This document shows positions 1 to 7,238 of a stretch of DNA of 9,060 bases, piece by piece. Below the pieces are notes generated by a model. It had not been told where the DNA came from. It searched no databases and saw only the letters and a list, made by a program, of their open reading frames with translations. Made by a program: the position numbers and the translations under genes. Numbering within the stretch: position 1 is the first letter of the stretch; each line of letters opens with the position of its first letter. Source of the DNA: Pseudomonadota bacterium (lineage in GTDB: Bacteria; Pseudomonadota; Alphaproteobacteria; Caulobacterales; Caulobacteraceae); the NCBI GenBank assembly GCA_023434015.1, contig JAEYTM010000304.1:1-9060 (forward strand). Reading direction: 5' to 3'.

Positions 1-1951
1 GCGCAGCCTCGCCCTGGGCGCCGGGCTCGCGCGGTTCATCGCCGCGGCGTCCGCGACGGCGGCGACGTCGACCGCCACGTCGGCCTTCGCCGTCGTCATG
101 ACCCTCGCTGTCCGACCGCCGAGCAGGCGAGGGGGAGGCGGCGCGTTGGTCGCCGCCGTCTTCGTCTTCGTCCTCGTCGTCGAGGATCTCCTCGTCCTCG
201 TCTTCCTCGTCCTCGAAGGCCTCGTCGTCGAAGTCATCGACAAGCGGTTCGTCGGAGACCGGCAGCTGGATCAGCGCCGGGGCGGCGTGCTCGGCGCGGG
301 TCTCCATCGCCGTGCGCTCGATCTGATGCTCGGCGTGGGCCATGGCGTCGTCGATGACGATGGTGACGAACAGGCCGAAGGCCTGGTGCAGGCGCGCCAG
401 GTGCGGGCGCTTTTCGTTCAGGATGTAGAGGCCCACCGCGCGGGGCACGGTCAGGGTCACTTCGCCGCCGCCCTTGAGGGCTTCCAGCTCCAGGGAACGC
501 AGGGCGGCCAGGGCGCTGGATTCAACCGAGCGCACGCGGCCGGTGCCGGCGCAATGCTCGCAGACGTGGGTGGTGCCTTCCAGCACGCCGCTGCGGCGGC
601 GCTGGCGGCTGATCTCCATCAGGCCGAAGGCGCTGATCTTGCCCATCTGCACGCGGGCGCGGTCGTCCTTCAGGCAGTCCTTCAGCTTCTTCTCGACCGC
701 CCGGTTGTTCTTCGACTCATCCATGTCGATGAAGTCGATGACGATCAGGCCGGCGAGGTCGCGCAGGCGCAGCTGGCGTGCGGCCTCCTCGGCCGCTTCC
801 ATGTTGGTCTTCAGCGCCGTGGCCTCGATGTTCCGCTCGCGGGTGGAGCGGCCGGAGTTCACGTCGACGGCGACCAGCGCCTCGGTCTGGTTGATCACCA
901 GATAGCCGCCGGACTTCAGCGGCACGGTGGGGGAGTAGATCTGGCTGAGGTGGTCCTCGACCCGGTACTTGACGAACAGCGGCGTGGGCTCGCGGTAGAG
1001 CTGGACCTTCTTCGCCTGGCTGGGCATCAGCATGCGCATGAAGTCGCGCGCTTCCTTGAAGGCGGCGTCGCCCTCGACGAAGACCCCGTCGATGTCCTTG
1101 TCATAGAGGTCGCGGATGGCCCGCTTAACGAGGTCCTCTTCCTCGTAGATCAGCGCCGGCGCGATGGAGTGCAGCGTCTTCTCGCGGATGTTTTCCCACA
1201 GGCGCAGCAGGTAGTCGTAGTCGCGCTTCAGCTCCGCCTTGGTGCGCTTGGCGCCGGCGGTGCGGACGATCAGCCCCATGCCCTGCGGCACGTCCAGGCT
1301 CTGGACCACGCCCTTCAGACGCTTGCGGTCGGTGGCGGTGGTGATCTTGCGGCTGATGCCGCCGCCGCGCGCCGTGTTGGGCATCAGGACGCCGTAGCGG
1401 CCGGCCAGCGACAGATAGGTGGTCAGGGCGGCGCCCTTGTTGCCGCGCTCTTCCTTGACGACCTGCACGAGCATGATCTGCCGGCGGCGGATCACCTCCT
1501 GGATCTTGTACTTGCGCATGAGCCGCCGGCGACGCCGGGCCAGCTCTTCCTCCATGACGTCGTCTTCGTCGTCGCTGATGGTGTCGGCGTCGTCGGAATC
1601 GTCCTCGTCCTCCGAGGCCTCCGCGCCGTTGCGCCGACCGCGGGGTTCGGGGTGGTCGTCCTCGTCGTCCGCTTCATCGCGCATCAGCGCTTCGCGGTCG
1701 GCGACGGGGATCTGGTAGTAGTCGGGGTGGATTTCGTTGAAGGCCAGGAAGCCGTGGCGGTTGCCGCCGTACTCGATGAAGGCCGCCTGCAGCGACGGCT
1801 CAACGCGCGTCACCTTGGCGAGATAGATGTTCCCTCTGAGCTGCTTCCTGTTCTGGCTTTCGAAATCGAATTCTTCAACGCGCGTTCCGTCGACGACGAC
1901 CACACGCGTTTCTTCCGCGTGTGCTGCATCGATCAGCATGTTCTTGGGCAT
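1..1951 (-). CDS. rne: Ribonuclease E, N-terminal 650 codons (partial, runs off left edge)
   Basis: Single-strand RNA endonuclease that starts mRNA decay and processes rRNA and tRNA; in this family the C-terminal region scaffolds the degradosome. The minus-strand frame is open from ATG at 1951 to the window edge. Seen: S1 domain from about residue 36 (RGNIYLAKVTRVEPSLQAAF), resumed at VVKEERGNKGAALTTYLSLAG; catalytic aspartates D363 (VAVDVNSG) and D406 (VIDFIDMDES); zinc-link cysteines C464 and C467 (CEHCAGTG). The spacings D363-D406 (43) and D406-C464 (58) equal those of E. coli (D303, D346, C404), so the 60-residue offset sits upstream, in an acidic insert at about residues 85-145 within S1. 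After the catalytic part comes an acidic stretch (572-598) and an Arg-rich block (624-637), the start of the disordered tail. From memory Caulobacter RNase E is about 900 residues, so roughly a quarter is missing here. Start supported by GGAGAG 7 nt upstream. Confidence 0.97.
   Translation of the reverse strand, partial: MPKNMLIDAAHAEETRVVVVDGTRVEEFDFESQNRKQLRGNIYLAKVTRVEPSLQAAFIEYGGNRHGFLAFNEIHPDYYQIPVADREALMRDEADDEDDHPEPRGRRNGAEASEDEDDSDDADTISDDEDDVMEEELARRRRRLMRKYKIQEVIRRRQIMLVQVVKEERGNKGAALTTYLSLAGRYGVLMPNTARGGGISRKITTATDRKRLKGVVQSLDVPQGMGLIVRTAGAKRTKAELKRDYDYLLRLWENIREKTLHSIAPALIYEEEDLVKRAIRDLYDKDIDGVFVEGDAAFKEARDFMRMLMPSQAKKVQLYREPTPLFVKYRVEDHLSQIYSPTVPLKSGGYLVINQTEALVAVDVNSGRSTRERNIEATALKTNMEAAEEAARQLRLRDLAGLIVIDFIDMDESKNNRAVEKKLKDCLKDDRARVQMGKISAFGLMEISRQRRRSGVLEGTTHVCEHCAGTGRVRSVESSALAALRSLELEALKGGGEVTLTVPRAVGLYILNEKRPHLARLHQAFGLFVTIVIDDAMAHAEHQIERTAMETRAEHAAPALIQLPVSDEPLVDDFDDEAFEDEEDEDEEILDDEDEDEDGGDQRAASPSPARRSDSEGHDDGEGRRGGRRRRRRGRRGDEPREPGAQGEAA
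158..238 (-). repeat. Low-complexity Asp/Glu codon tract inside rne
   Basis: On the plus strand this is a run of GTC, CTC and TTC triplets; read on the coding strand it gives GAC, GAG and GAA codons. It encodes residues 572-598 of RNase E, of which 22 of 27 are Asp or Glu. The triplet repetition makes it a possible site of in-frame length variation between strains. It is part of the coding sequence, not a separate element. Confidence 0.75.
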
Positions 1952-1958
1952 TAAATGA

Positions 1959-1964
1959 CTCTCC
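1959..1964 (-). promoter_or_regulatory. Ribosome binding site of rne
   Basis: GGAGAG on the minus strand lies 7 nt upstream of the ATG at 1951. It fixes the rne start; the next in-frame ATG, four codons further in (MPKNM), has no comparable site. Confidence 0.75.
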
Positions 1965-2032
1965 GCGGCGCGCAGCGGACGCTCGGTCCCCGCGCTGCCG
2001 GTGCATGGGACGGGCGCGCACGCTGCCCGCGA

Positions 2033-2052
2033 AGACGCCGCAGACGGCGTCT
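2033..2052 (-). promoter_or_regulatory. Perfect 8-bp hairpin in the rne 5' leader
   Basis: AGACGCCG and CGGCGTCT pair perfectly around a 4-nt loop (TCTG in the rne sense). The stem lies 82-101 nt upstream of the rne start codon and so would be in the leader if transcription starts further out. RNase E controls its own mRNA through 5' UTR structures in enterobacteria; whether this leader does the same is inference. There is no T-tract, so it is not an intrinsic terminator. Confidence 0.4.
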
Positions 2053-2308
2053 CGGGCGGCCTTGGGCCGAGGAATGGCTTGAGCTGCGCAGCCCATCAGG
2101 TGTGTTCCTAGGCGCGCCTGGAGGCGCGGATCGGATGATGCGTCGTCGCCGAGAGGCTCGGTCGAGGGCCGACGCAGGTTGTGTTTCGCACGTCTTGGCC
2201 CTGGCTTTAGCAGGAGCTGCTTTGGCGCGCGGGCGGACTTTGCAACACCGGACCGCAAAAGGAAAGCTGAACCACGGACGGCCCGGCGGGAAAGGTCTGG
2301 TTAACCCT

Positions 2309-2331
2309 TTGGTACGGTGTCTGCGGCTATA
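2309..2331 (+). promoter_or_regulatory. Candidate housekeeping promoter for amiC
   Basis: TTGGTA at 2309-2314 and GCTATA at 2326-2331 are 11 bp apart. From memory the Caulobacter housekeeping consensus is about TTGACG, then 10-14 bp, then GCTANA; the -10 matches fully and the -35 partly. Transcription from here would start near 2338, about 30 nt before the ATG at 2370. A GGTTAACC palindrome at 2299-2306 just upstream contains TTAACCCT, close to a CtrA half-site (TTAACCAT), but the second half of TTAA-N7-TTAA is poor. Confidence 0.4.
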
Positions 2332-2369
2332 TGGCGCTTCGGATCCGGAAAATGAAACCCTAGGGTGCG

Positions 2370-3581
2370 ATGGCAGGGACAGTGACAGCGCGGGTCGGTC
2401 GGGTGATGTGGATGAAACGAGGGCGCGCCCTGGCCGCGTCCGTAGTCGCCGTGGCCTGTCTCGCTGGCGTGGCTGTTTCGCAGGCCGCAGCGGCCTCGGC
2501 CGACCTGCTGAAGGTCCGGCTTGGCGGCGATTCCGCCCAGACCCGCATCGTCGTCGACCTGGACCGCGCCGCGACGGCCAAGATTCTTTCTGACGGGGCG
2601 AGCGATCGCCGCGTGGTGGTGGTGCTGTCCGGCGTCTCCGCCGAGGGCCTCCAGGGCGGCGGCCACGGACTTGTGAAGACCTGGCTGGTCGATCAGACCG
2701 GCGCCGGCGCGCGGCTTCAGATGGATCTGGCCGCCGACGCCAGGATCAAGCGCCGCTTCCTGCTGCCCCCGGCCGACGGGATCAGCCACTACCGCTATGT
2801 GATCGACGTCGCCGCCACCGGCGACGAGGTGGTGTTCACCAAGGCGACGCCGTCGCCGGCCCAGCGCGCCCAGCCGCTGACCGTCCGCAAGCCGGCGCTT
2901 CCGCTGAAGAAAGTGGTGGTGATCGACGCCGGCCACGGCGGCAACGATCCGGGCGCGCGCGGCGCCCAGGGCTTTGAGAAGGACATCACCCTGGCCGCCG
3001 CGAAGGCCCTTCAGACCCGCCTTGAGCGGACCGGGCGCTACAAGGTGGTGATGACACGTGACGGCGACCGCTATGTGCCGCTGGACAGTCGGGTGCGGAT
3101 CGCCCAGCGCGCCAACGCGGACCTGTTCATTTCCCTGCACGCCGACGCCGGTCCGCAACCGGACCTGCGCGGCGCCAGCGTCTACACCCTTTCGGATCAG
3201 GCTTCCGCCCGCGCCACGCGCTTCACCAGCAAGGACGACTGGTTCATGAAGGCCAGCCTCGGCGGTGACCGCGGCGTCAGCGACATCCTGTTCGACCTGA
3301 CCCAGCGCGCGACCAAGAACCGTTCGGCGGCCTTCGCCCAGACCCTGCTCGCCCGACTGGAGGGGCGCGCGCCGCTGCTCCGTCGCAGTCACCGAGATGC
3401 GGGCTTCATGGTCCTGTTGGCCCCCGACGTCCCGGCGGTGCTGCTGGAGATGGGGTTCATCACCAACGCCAAGGACGAGCAACTGCTGCGTGACGCGACC
3501 ACGCGGGGCCGGGTGATCGACGGCGTGGCCGAAGCCATCGACGACTATTTCGCCGACGCCACGCGGCTTGCGGCGCGCTGA
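2370..3581 (+). CDS. amiC: N-acetylmuramoyl-L-alanine amidase, AmiC type (AMIN plus Amidase_3)
   Basis: Periplasmic zinc amidase that cleaves the bond between N-acetylmuramic acid and the stem peptide, for daughter-cell separation. The 403-residue protein has a Sec-type signal (basic MKRGR, hydrophobic residues about 21-36, small residues AAAASA, cleavage near 44), an AMIN domain (about 45-150) that in this family targets septal peptidoglycan, and an Amidase_3 domain (about 180-398). Zinc ligands are visible as H189 (IDAGHGG), E203 (GFEKD) and H257 (SLHAD); the catalytic glutamate is E360 (LLEMGFITN). About 100 residues separate H257 from E360, room for the regulatory helix of AmiB/AmiC-type enzymes that LytM-factor activators displace. 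ATG 2370 is chosen for its AGGG 5 nt upstream; ATG 2406 or 2412 would give a more typical signal peptide but have weak ribosome sites. Probably co-transcribed with the next gene, 89 bp downstream. Confidence 0.93.
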   Translation: MAGTVTARVGRVMWMKRGRALAASVVAVACLAGVAVSQAAAASADLLKVRLGGDSAQTRIVVDLDRAATAKILSDGASDRRVVVVLSGVSAEGLQGGGHGLVKTWLVDQTGAGARLQMDLAADARIKRRFLLPPADGISHYRYVIDVAATGDEVVFTKATPSPAQRAQPLTVRKPALPLKKVVVIDAGHGGNDPGARGAQGFEKDITLAAAKALQTRLERTGRYKVVMTRDGDRYVPLDSRVRIAQRANADLFISLHADAGPQPDLRGASVYTLSDQASARATRFTSKDDWFMKASLGGDRGVSDILFDLTQRATKNRSAAFAQTLLARLEGRAPLLRRSHRDAGFMVLLAPDVPAVLLEMGFITNAKDEQLLRDATTRGRVIDGVAEAIDDYFADATRLAAR

Positions 3582-3594
3582 CGCGGCCTCGCTC

Positions 3595-3610
3595 GGCGCC
3601 CGTTGGCGCC
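3595..3610 (+). other. Short hairpin between amiC and the PBP gene
   Basis: GGCGCC, a CGTT loop, then GGCGCC forms a 6-bp stem 14 nt after the amiC stop. No T-run follows, so it is not a standard intrinsic terminator; it could stabilise a processed amiC 3' end or be chance in GC-rich DNA. Confidence 0.3.
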
Positions 3611-3655
3611 CGGCCCGATGCACGTTAGACGAAGGCCCAGGGGCCCGGAGTCCCC

Positions 3656-3660
3656 GGAGG
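3656..3660 (+). promoter_or_regulatory. Ribosome binding site for the TTG start of the PBP gene
   Basis: GGAGG at 3656-3660 lies 10 nt before TTG 3671. The spacing is slightly long, but it is the only good site near the 5' end of the frame and it supports the rare start codon. Confidence 0.55.
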
Positions 3661-3670
3661 TCAGCCCAAG

Positions 3671-6058
3671 TTGAATCCCCCCGAAAGATGGGTCGCGATC
3701 GCCGGCATCGCCGTGCTGAGCGCCATTGCGGTGGCCGGGTTCTCCGCCGCCATCTGGGCGGCGTGGCTGTTCCACGACATGCCGGATGCCGGCGACTTGG
3801 TGGACTACCACCCGCCGACCGCGACGCGCGCCTACGCCTGGGACGGCACCCTGATCGGTGAGTTCTCGCGGGAGCGGCGCATCTACGTGCCTTACGACGC
3901 CATCCCGGCGCAGCTCGCCCAGGCCTTCCTCGCCGCCGAGGACCGTAACTTCTTCAAGCACGACGGGGTGGACTACCAGGGCCTCAGCCGCGCCATGGCC
4001 AAGAACGTGGTCAACGCCGCCCGCGGCCGGCGTTTCGAAGGCGGCTCCACGATCACCCAGCAGGTCGCCAAGAACGTCCTGCTGACCAATGACGCCACGC
4101 TCGGCCGCAAGCTGAAGGAGGGCATTCTCGCCAAGCGGCTGGAGGACACCCTCACCAAGGAGCGGATCCTCGAACTCTATCTGAACGAGATCTGGCTGGG
4201 CTATCGCTCCTACGGGGTAGGGGCGGCGGCCTTCAACTACTTCGGCAAGTCGATCTCCGACCTGACCCTCGCGGAAGCGGCCTATCTGGCCTCCCTGCCG
4301 AAGGGGCCGGACAACTACCATCCGATCCGTCGAAAGGCCGCCGCTATCGGTCGTCGCAACTGGGTGATCGAGCAGATGGCCGACCTCGGCTGGGTCACCC
4401 GCGCCGAAGCCGCGGCGGCCAAGGCGGAGGACCTTGTCGTCCAGGGCGAGCCGACCCGCGCCAAGTACCGGGACGCCGACTATTTCGTCGAGGAGGTCCG
4501 CCGCCGGGGCCTGGCAACCCTGGGCGAGCGCCTGAACGAGGGCGGGTACTACATGCGCACCACCCTCGATCCGCGGCTGCAGAGCGCGGCGCGGACGGCG
4601 CTGATGCGCGGGCTGGAGAATTATGACCGCCGGCATGGCTGGCGCGGGGCCTGGGGCAACGTCACCACCCTGGCCGGCTGGGAGGACGTGGCCAAGAAGA
4701 CCTCGCCGCCGGCCGAGCGCCGCAACTGGCGCGCCGCGGTGGTGACCGGCGTCGGCGGCGGCGATGTGAGAATCCGCACCATCGAAGGCCAGGAAGGTTC
4801 GCTGGCCGGCGAGGACGTCGCCTGGGCGCGCCGCGGCAAGGGCATCGGCTCCGGTGACCTGATCTTCGTCGAGCCGGCGGAGAGCGGCGGCGGTTTCCGC
4901 CTGAAGCAGGTGCCCCTTGTCAACGGCGCCCTGGTGGCGATGGAGCCGACCTCCGGGCGGGTCCTGGCGATGGTCGGGGGGTATTCCTTCTCGCTGTCCA
5001 GCTTCAACCGGGCGACCCAGGCCGAGCGCCAACCGGGCTCGGCGTTCAAGCCAATCGTCTACGCCGCGGCCCTGGAGAACGGATACACGCCGGCCAGCGT
5101 GGTGATGGACTCGCCGATCACCCTGCCGGGCGCGGGCGGGGTGGCCTGGTCGCCGGAGAACTACAGCCGCGACTATTACGGCGCGCTGCAGCTGCGCCGC
5201 GGCCTGGAGCTGTCGCGCAACACCATGACGGTGAGGCTGGCCCAGGGCGTCGGCATGACCAAGATCACCGCCCTGTCCGAACGGATGGGGGTCAGCAAGA
5301 ACATGGAGAAGGTGCTGGCCATGGCGCTCGGCTCGGGGGAGACCACGGTCTTCCGGCTCGCCGCCGCCTATTCCAGCTTCGTCAATGGCGGCAGGACCGT
5401 CGAGCCGCACCTGATCGAACTGGTGCAGGATCGCGAGGGCAAGACCATCTACCGGGCCGATCGCCGCGAGTGCGCTCGCTGCGACGCCGGTTTCAACGGC
5501 GACGAAAGCCCCCGCATCGCCCCGGGCGGGGCCCAGGTGATGGACCCGATCACCGCCTACCAGATCACCTCGATGCTACAGGGCGTGGTCCAGCGCGGCA
5601 CCGCCACCAGCGTCTCCTCGCTCGGCTATCCGCTGGGCGGCAAGACGGGGACGACCAACGACTATCGTTCGGCCTGGTTCATGGGCTTCTCTCCCGACCT
5701 GGTGGTCGGCACCTACATCGGCTTCGACGACAACCGCAGCCTGGGCCGCGGGGAAACCGGCAGCCAGGCGGCGGTGCCGATCTTCATCGACTTCATGAAG
5801 GAAGCGCTCAAGGGGGCGGAGAAAAAGGAATTCCAGGCGCCGAAGAACGCAAAGTTCGCCATGGTGCGCGGCATCCGCGAAGCCTTCCGCCCCGGCACCG
5901 AGCCGCGGGTCGCAGTGGAGCCGACGGTGACGGGCCCGCAGCCTTACAGCCAGGTCTGGTCGAACGGCATCACCGGCGCGCCGGACGCGGGCGCCGCAGT
6001 TGCGCCCCCGCCACCGGCCGCGAAACGACCGACGGACGACGTCAGCGGCTTGTTCTAA
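3671..6058 (+). CDS. mrcA: Bifunctional class A penicillin-binding protein, PBP1a family
   Basis: Inner-membrane peptidoglycan synthase: polymerises lipid II into glycan strands and cross-links stem peptides. The 795-residue protein has one membrane segment (about 8-34) after six cytoplasmic residues; a GT51 glycosyltransferase domain (about 60-235) with catalytic E90 (AAEDRNFFKHDG), GGSTITQQVAKN and LELYLNEIWLG; a middle region (about 325-405) consistent with the OB-like domain of PBP1a; and a transpeptidase domain (about 415-710) with S457-x-x-K460 (PGSAFK), S515-R-N517 and K658-T-G660. All catalytic motifs are intact. The C-terminus is Pro/Ala-rich and probably disordered. C601 and C604 form a CxxC after the SxN motif. 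The start is TTG: no in-frame ATG or GTG lies upstream, and the next GTG (3713) would remove half the membrane anchor. From memory the Caulobacter crescentus counterpart at this locus may be called PbpY; that name is not certain. Confidence 0.95.
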   Translation: MNPPERWVAIAGIAVLSAIAVAGFSAAIWAAWLFHDMPDAGDLVDYHPPTATRAYAWDGTLIGEFSRERRIYVPYDAIPAQLAQAFLAAEDRNFFKHDGVDYQGLSRAMAKNVVNAARGRRFEGGSTITQQVAKNVLLTNDATLGRKLKEGILAKRLEDTLTKERILELYLNEIWLGYRSYGVGAAAFNYFGKSISDLTLAEAAYLASLPKGPDNYHPIRRKAAAIGRRNWVIEQMADLGWVTRAEAAAAKAEDLVVQGEPTRAKYRDADYFVEEVRRRGLATLGERLNEGGYYMRTTLDPRLQSAARTALMRGLENYDRRHGWRGAWGNVTTLAGWEDVAKKTSPPAERRNWRAAVVTGVGGGDVRIRTIEGQEGSLAGEDVAWARRGKGIGSGDLIFVEPAESGGGFRLKQVPLVNGALVAMEPTSGRVLAMVGGYSFSLSSFNRATQAERQPGSAFKPIVYAAALENGYTPASVVMDSPITLPGAGGVAWSPENYSRDYYGALQLRRGLELSRNTMTVRLAQGVGMTKITALSERMGVSKNMEKVLAMALGSGETTVFRLAAAYSSFVNGGRTVEPHLIELVQDREGKTIYRADRRECARCDAGFNGDESPRIAPGGAQVMDPITAYQITSMLQGVVQRGTATSVSSLGYPLGGKTGTTNDYRSAWFMGFSPDLVVGTYIGFDDNRSLGRGETGSQAAVPIFIDFMKEALKGAEKKEFQAPKNAKFAMVRGIREAFRPGTEPRVAVEPTVTGPQPYSQVWSNGITGAPDAGAAVAPPPPAAKRPTDDVSGLF

Positions 6059-6065
6059 TCGCCGA

Positions 6066-6083
6066 CGCGGGCTAATCCCCGCG
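6066..6083 (+). terminator. Weak terminator-like hairpin between the PBP gene and prfB
   Basis: CGCGGG, a 6-nt loop CTAATC, then CCCGCG gives a perfect 6-bp GC stem, followed within a few bases by TCTTT. The stem starts 8 nt after the PBP stop codon. The T-tract is too poor for a confident intrinsic terminator; it may attenuate read-through into prfB or have no role. Confidence 0.3.
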
Positions 6084-6095
6084 CCCATCTTTAAC

Positions 6096-6099
6096 GGAG
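6096..6099 (+). promoter_or_regulatory. Ribosome binding site of prfB
   Basis: GGAG lies 7 nt upstream of ATG 6107. This decides the start: translation begins in the short zero frame at 6107, not at the out-of-frame ATG at 6117, which has no comparable site. Confidence 0.75.
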
Positions 6100-6106
6100 C
6101 TTTCCC

Positions 6107-7226
6107 ATGAGAGCGGATGTCGAGGCCGCGAAGGCCGACATCGAGCAGTCGATCGAACTGCTCAGGAGGCGTCTTTGACTGGGATCCAGCCCTCCGCCGA
6201 CTGGACGAACTGAACGCCCGCGTCGAAGACCCGACCCTTTGGGACAATGCCGAGGCCGCCCAGGCGCTGATGCGTGAGCGCATGCGGCTGGCCAGCCAGG
6301 TCGAGGCTGTGCGCGCCATCGAGCGCGATCTCTCGGATGCCGTCGGCTACGCCGAAATGGCCGACGAGGAAGGCGACGAGTCCTCATTGGAGGAAGCCCG
6401 CGCCCAGCTCAGGGCCGTGAAGGAACGCGCCGCGCGCGCCGAGTTGGAGGCCCTGCTCTCAGGCGAGGCCGACGGCAACGATGCCTTCGTTGAAATTAAT
6501 TCCGGCGCCGGCGGCACAGAGTCCAACGACTGGGCCGGCATGCTGCTGCGCATGTACACCCGCTGGGCGCAGGCCCACGGCATGACCGTGGAGTTCCTGG
6601 AAGAGACCTCGGGAGAACAGGCGGGGATCAAGTCGGTCACCCTGCAGGTGAAGGGCCCCAACGCCTACGGCTGGCTGAAGACCGAGGCTGGCGTGCACCG
6701 TCTGGTGCGCATATCGCCGTTCGATTCCGCGGCCAAGCGGCACACCAGCTTCGCCTCGGTATGGGTCTATCCGGTGGTGGACGACAACATCGTCATCGAG
6801 ATCAATCCGTCCGACGTGCGCACCGACACCTATCGCGCGTCGGGGGCGGGCGGTCAGCACATCAACAAGACCGACTCGGCCGTGCGCCTGACCCACATTC
6901 CCACCGGGGTGGCGGTCGCATGCCAGGCTGGCCGGTCGCAGCACCAGAACCGCGAAGAGGCGTGGAAAATGCTCCGCGCCCGGCTCTACGAGCTGGAACT
7001 GCAGAAGCGCGAAGCCGCGCAGCAGGCGCTGGAAGACCAGAAGACCGACATCGGCTGGGGCCACCAGATCCGATCCTATGTGCTGCAGCCGTACCAGATG
7101 GTGAAGGATCTGCGCACGGAGGTGGAGACTTCCGACACCCAGGGCGTGCTCGACGGCGACCTGGATCAGTTCATGGGCGCAGCGCTCGCCCAGCGGGTCG
7201 GCGTGACCCGCGAGGACGTGGCCTAG
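6107..7226 (+). CDS. prfB: Peptide chain release factor 2, made by programmed +1 frameshift
   Basis: Recognises UGA and UAA stop codons in the ribosomal A site and triggers release of the finished protein. Translation starts at ATG 6107, runs 23 codons to CTT at 6173-6175, and meets an in-frame TGA at 6176-6178. A +1 slip that skips base 6176 continues at GAC 6177 and reads to TAG at 7224-7226, giving 372 residues (join 6107..6175 and 6177..7226), against 365 in E. coli. Seen after the slip: DWDPALRRLDELN; the SPF stop-recognition tripeptide at 203-205, which marks RF2 rather than RF1; and GGQ at 248-250 (SGAGGQHINKTDSAVRLTH), which enters the peptidyl-transferase centre. E. coli has SPF at 205-207 and GGQ at 250-252, so the spliced length fits. 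Expression is autoregulated: low RF2 lengthens the pause at TGA and favours the slip. Gap to the PBP gene is 48 bp. Confidence 0.97.
6164..6179 (+). promoter_or_regulatory. Programmed +1 frameshift site in prfB
   Basis: The element reads AGGAGG CGT CTT TGA C. It has all three known parts: an internal Shine-Dalgarno-like hexamer (6164-6169), a slippery CTT codon three nucleotides after it (6173-6175), and a TGA stop followed by C (6176-6179), a weak termination context. The E. coli site is AGGGGG TAT CTT TGA C with the same spacing; the hexamer here is the full anti-SD complement. This is an in-frame stop by design, not a sequencing error or pseudogene. Confidence 0.96.
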
Positions 7227-7238
7227 TCCCGATCCCGC

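Larger units (their letters stand above)
1952..2369. other. Divergent intergenic region between rne and amiC
   Basis: About 418 bp without a supported gene. It must hold the rne promoter and leader (minus strand) and the amiC promoter (plus strand). It contains an 8-bp hairpin at 2033-2052, a 6-bp inverted repeat at 1972-1977 and 1993-1998 close to the rne start, two short perfect palindromes (GCTGCGCAGC at 2083-2092 and AGGCGCGCCT at 2110-2119), a GGTTAACC palindrome at 2299-2306, and a plausible amiC promoter at 2309-2331. Open frames crossing it on both strands are Arg-rich, resemble no family I know and are taken as spurious. I could not place the rne promoter: GCTAAA at 2211-2206 (minus) matches a Caulobacter-type -10 but has no good -35. 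Confidence 0.7.

Noticed and set aside
98..1954. 618-codon plus-strand open frame
   Set aside because: It is antisense to rne. The minus strand has the conserved RNase E motifs with exact catalytic spacing, and the plus-strand product is Val/Leu/Gly/Ala-rich with no recognisable domain.
2083..2119. Palindromes GCTGCGCAGC and AGGCGCGCCT as operators
   Set aside because: Short GC-rich palindromes are frequent in DNA of this composition and there is no second copy or known match; mentioned only within the intergenic description.
1875..2593. Open frames crossing the rne-amiC intergenic region on both strands (minus 1875-2258, plus 1955-2593)
   Set aside because: Arg-rich products that overlap the starts of rne and amiC in other frames, with no recognisable motif.
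2301..3623. 440-codon minus-strand open frame
   Set aside because: Antisense to amiC; GC-rich codon bias keeps the opposite frame open. Low-complexity Gly/Ala/Val/His product.
3545..5410. 621-codon minus-strand open frame
   Set aside because: Antisense to the PBP gene, whose catalytic motifs are all on the plus strand. No domain seen in the antisense product.
6117..6176. ATG 6117 as the prfB start, avoiding the TGA
   Set aside because: It yields an Arg/Ser-rich N-terminus unlike RF2 and lacks a ribosome site, while ATG 6107 plus the frameshift element gives a normal RF2 N-terminus.
6176..6178. In-frame TGA in prfB as a pseudogene mutation or sequencing error
   Set aside because: The stop sits in a complete AGGAGG-CGT-CTT-TGA-C recoding site with canonical spacing.
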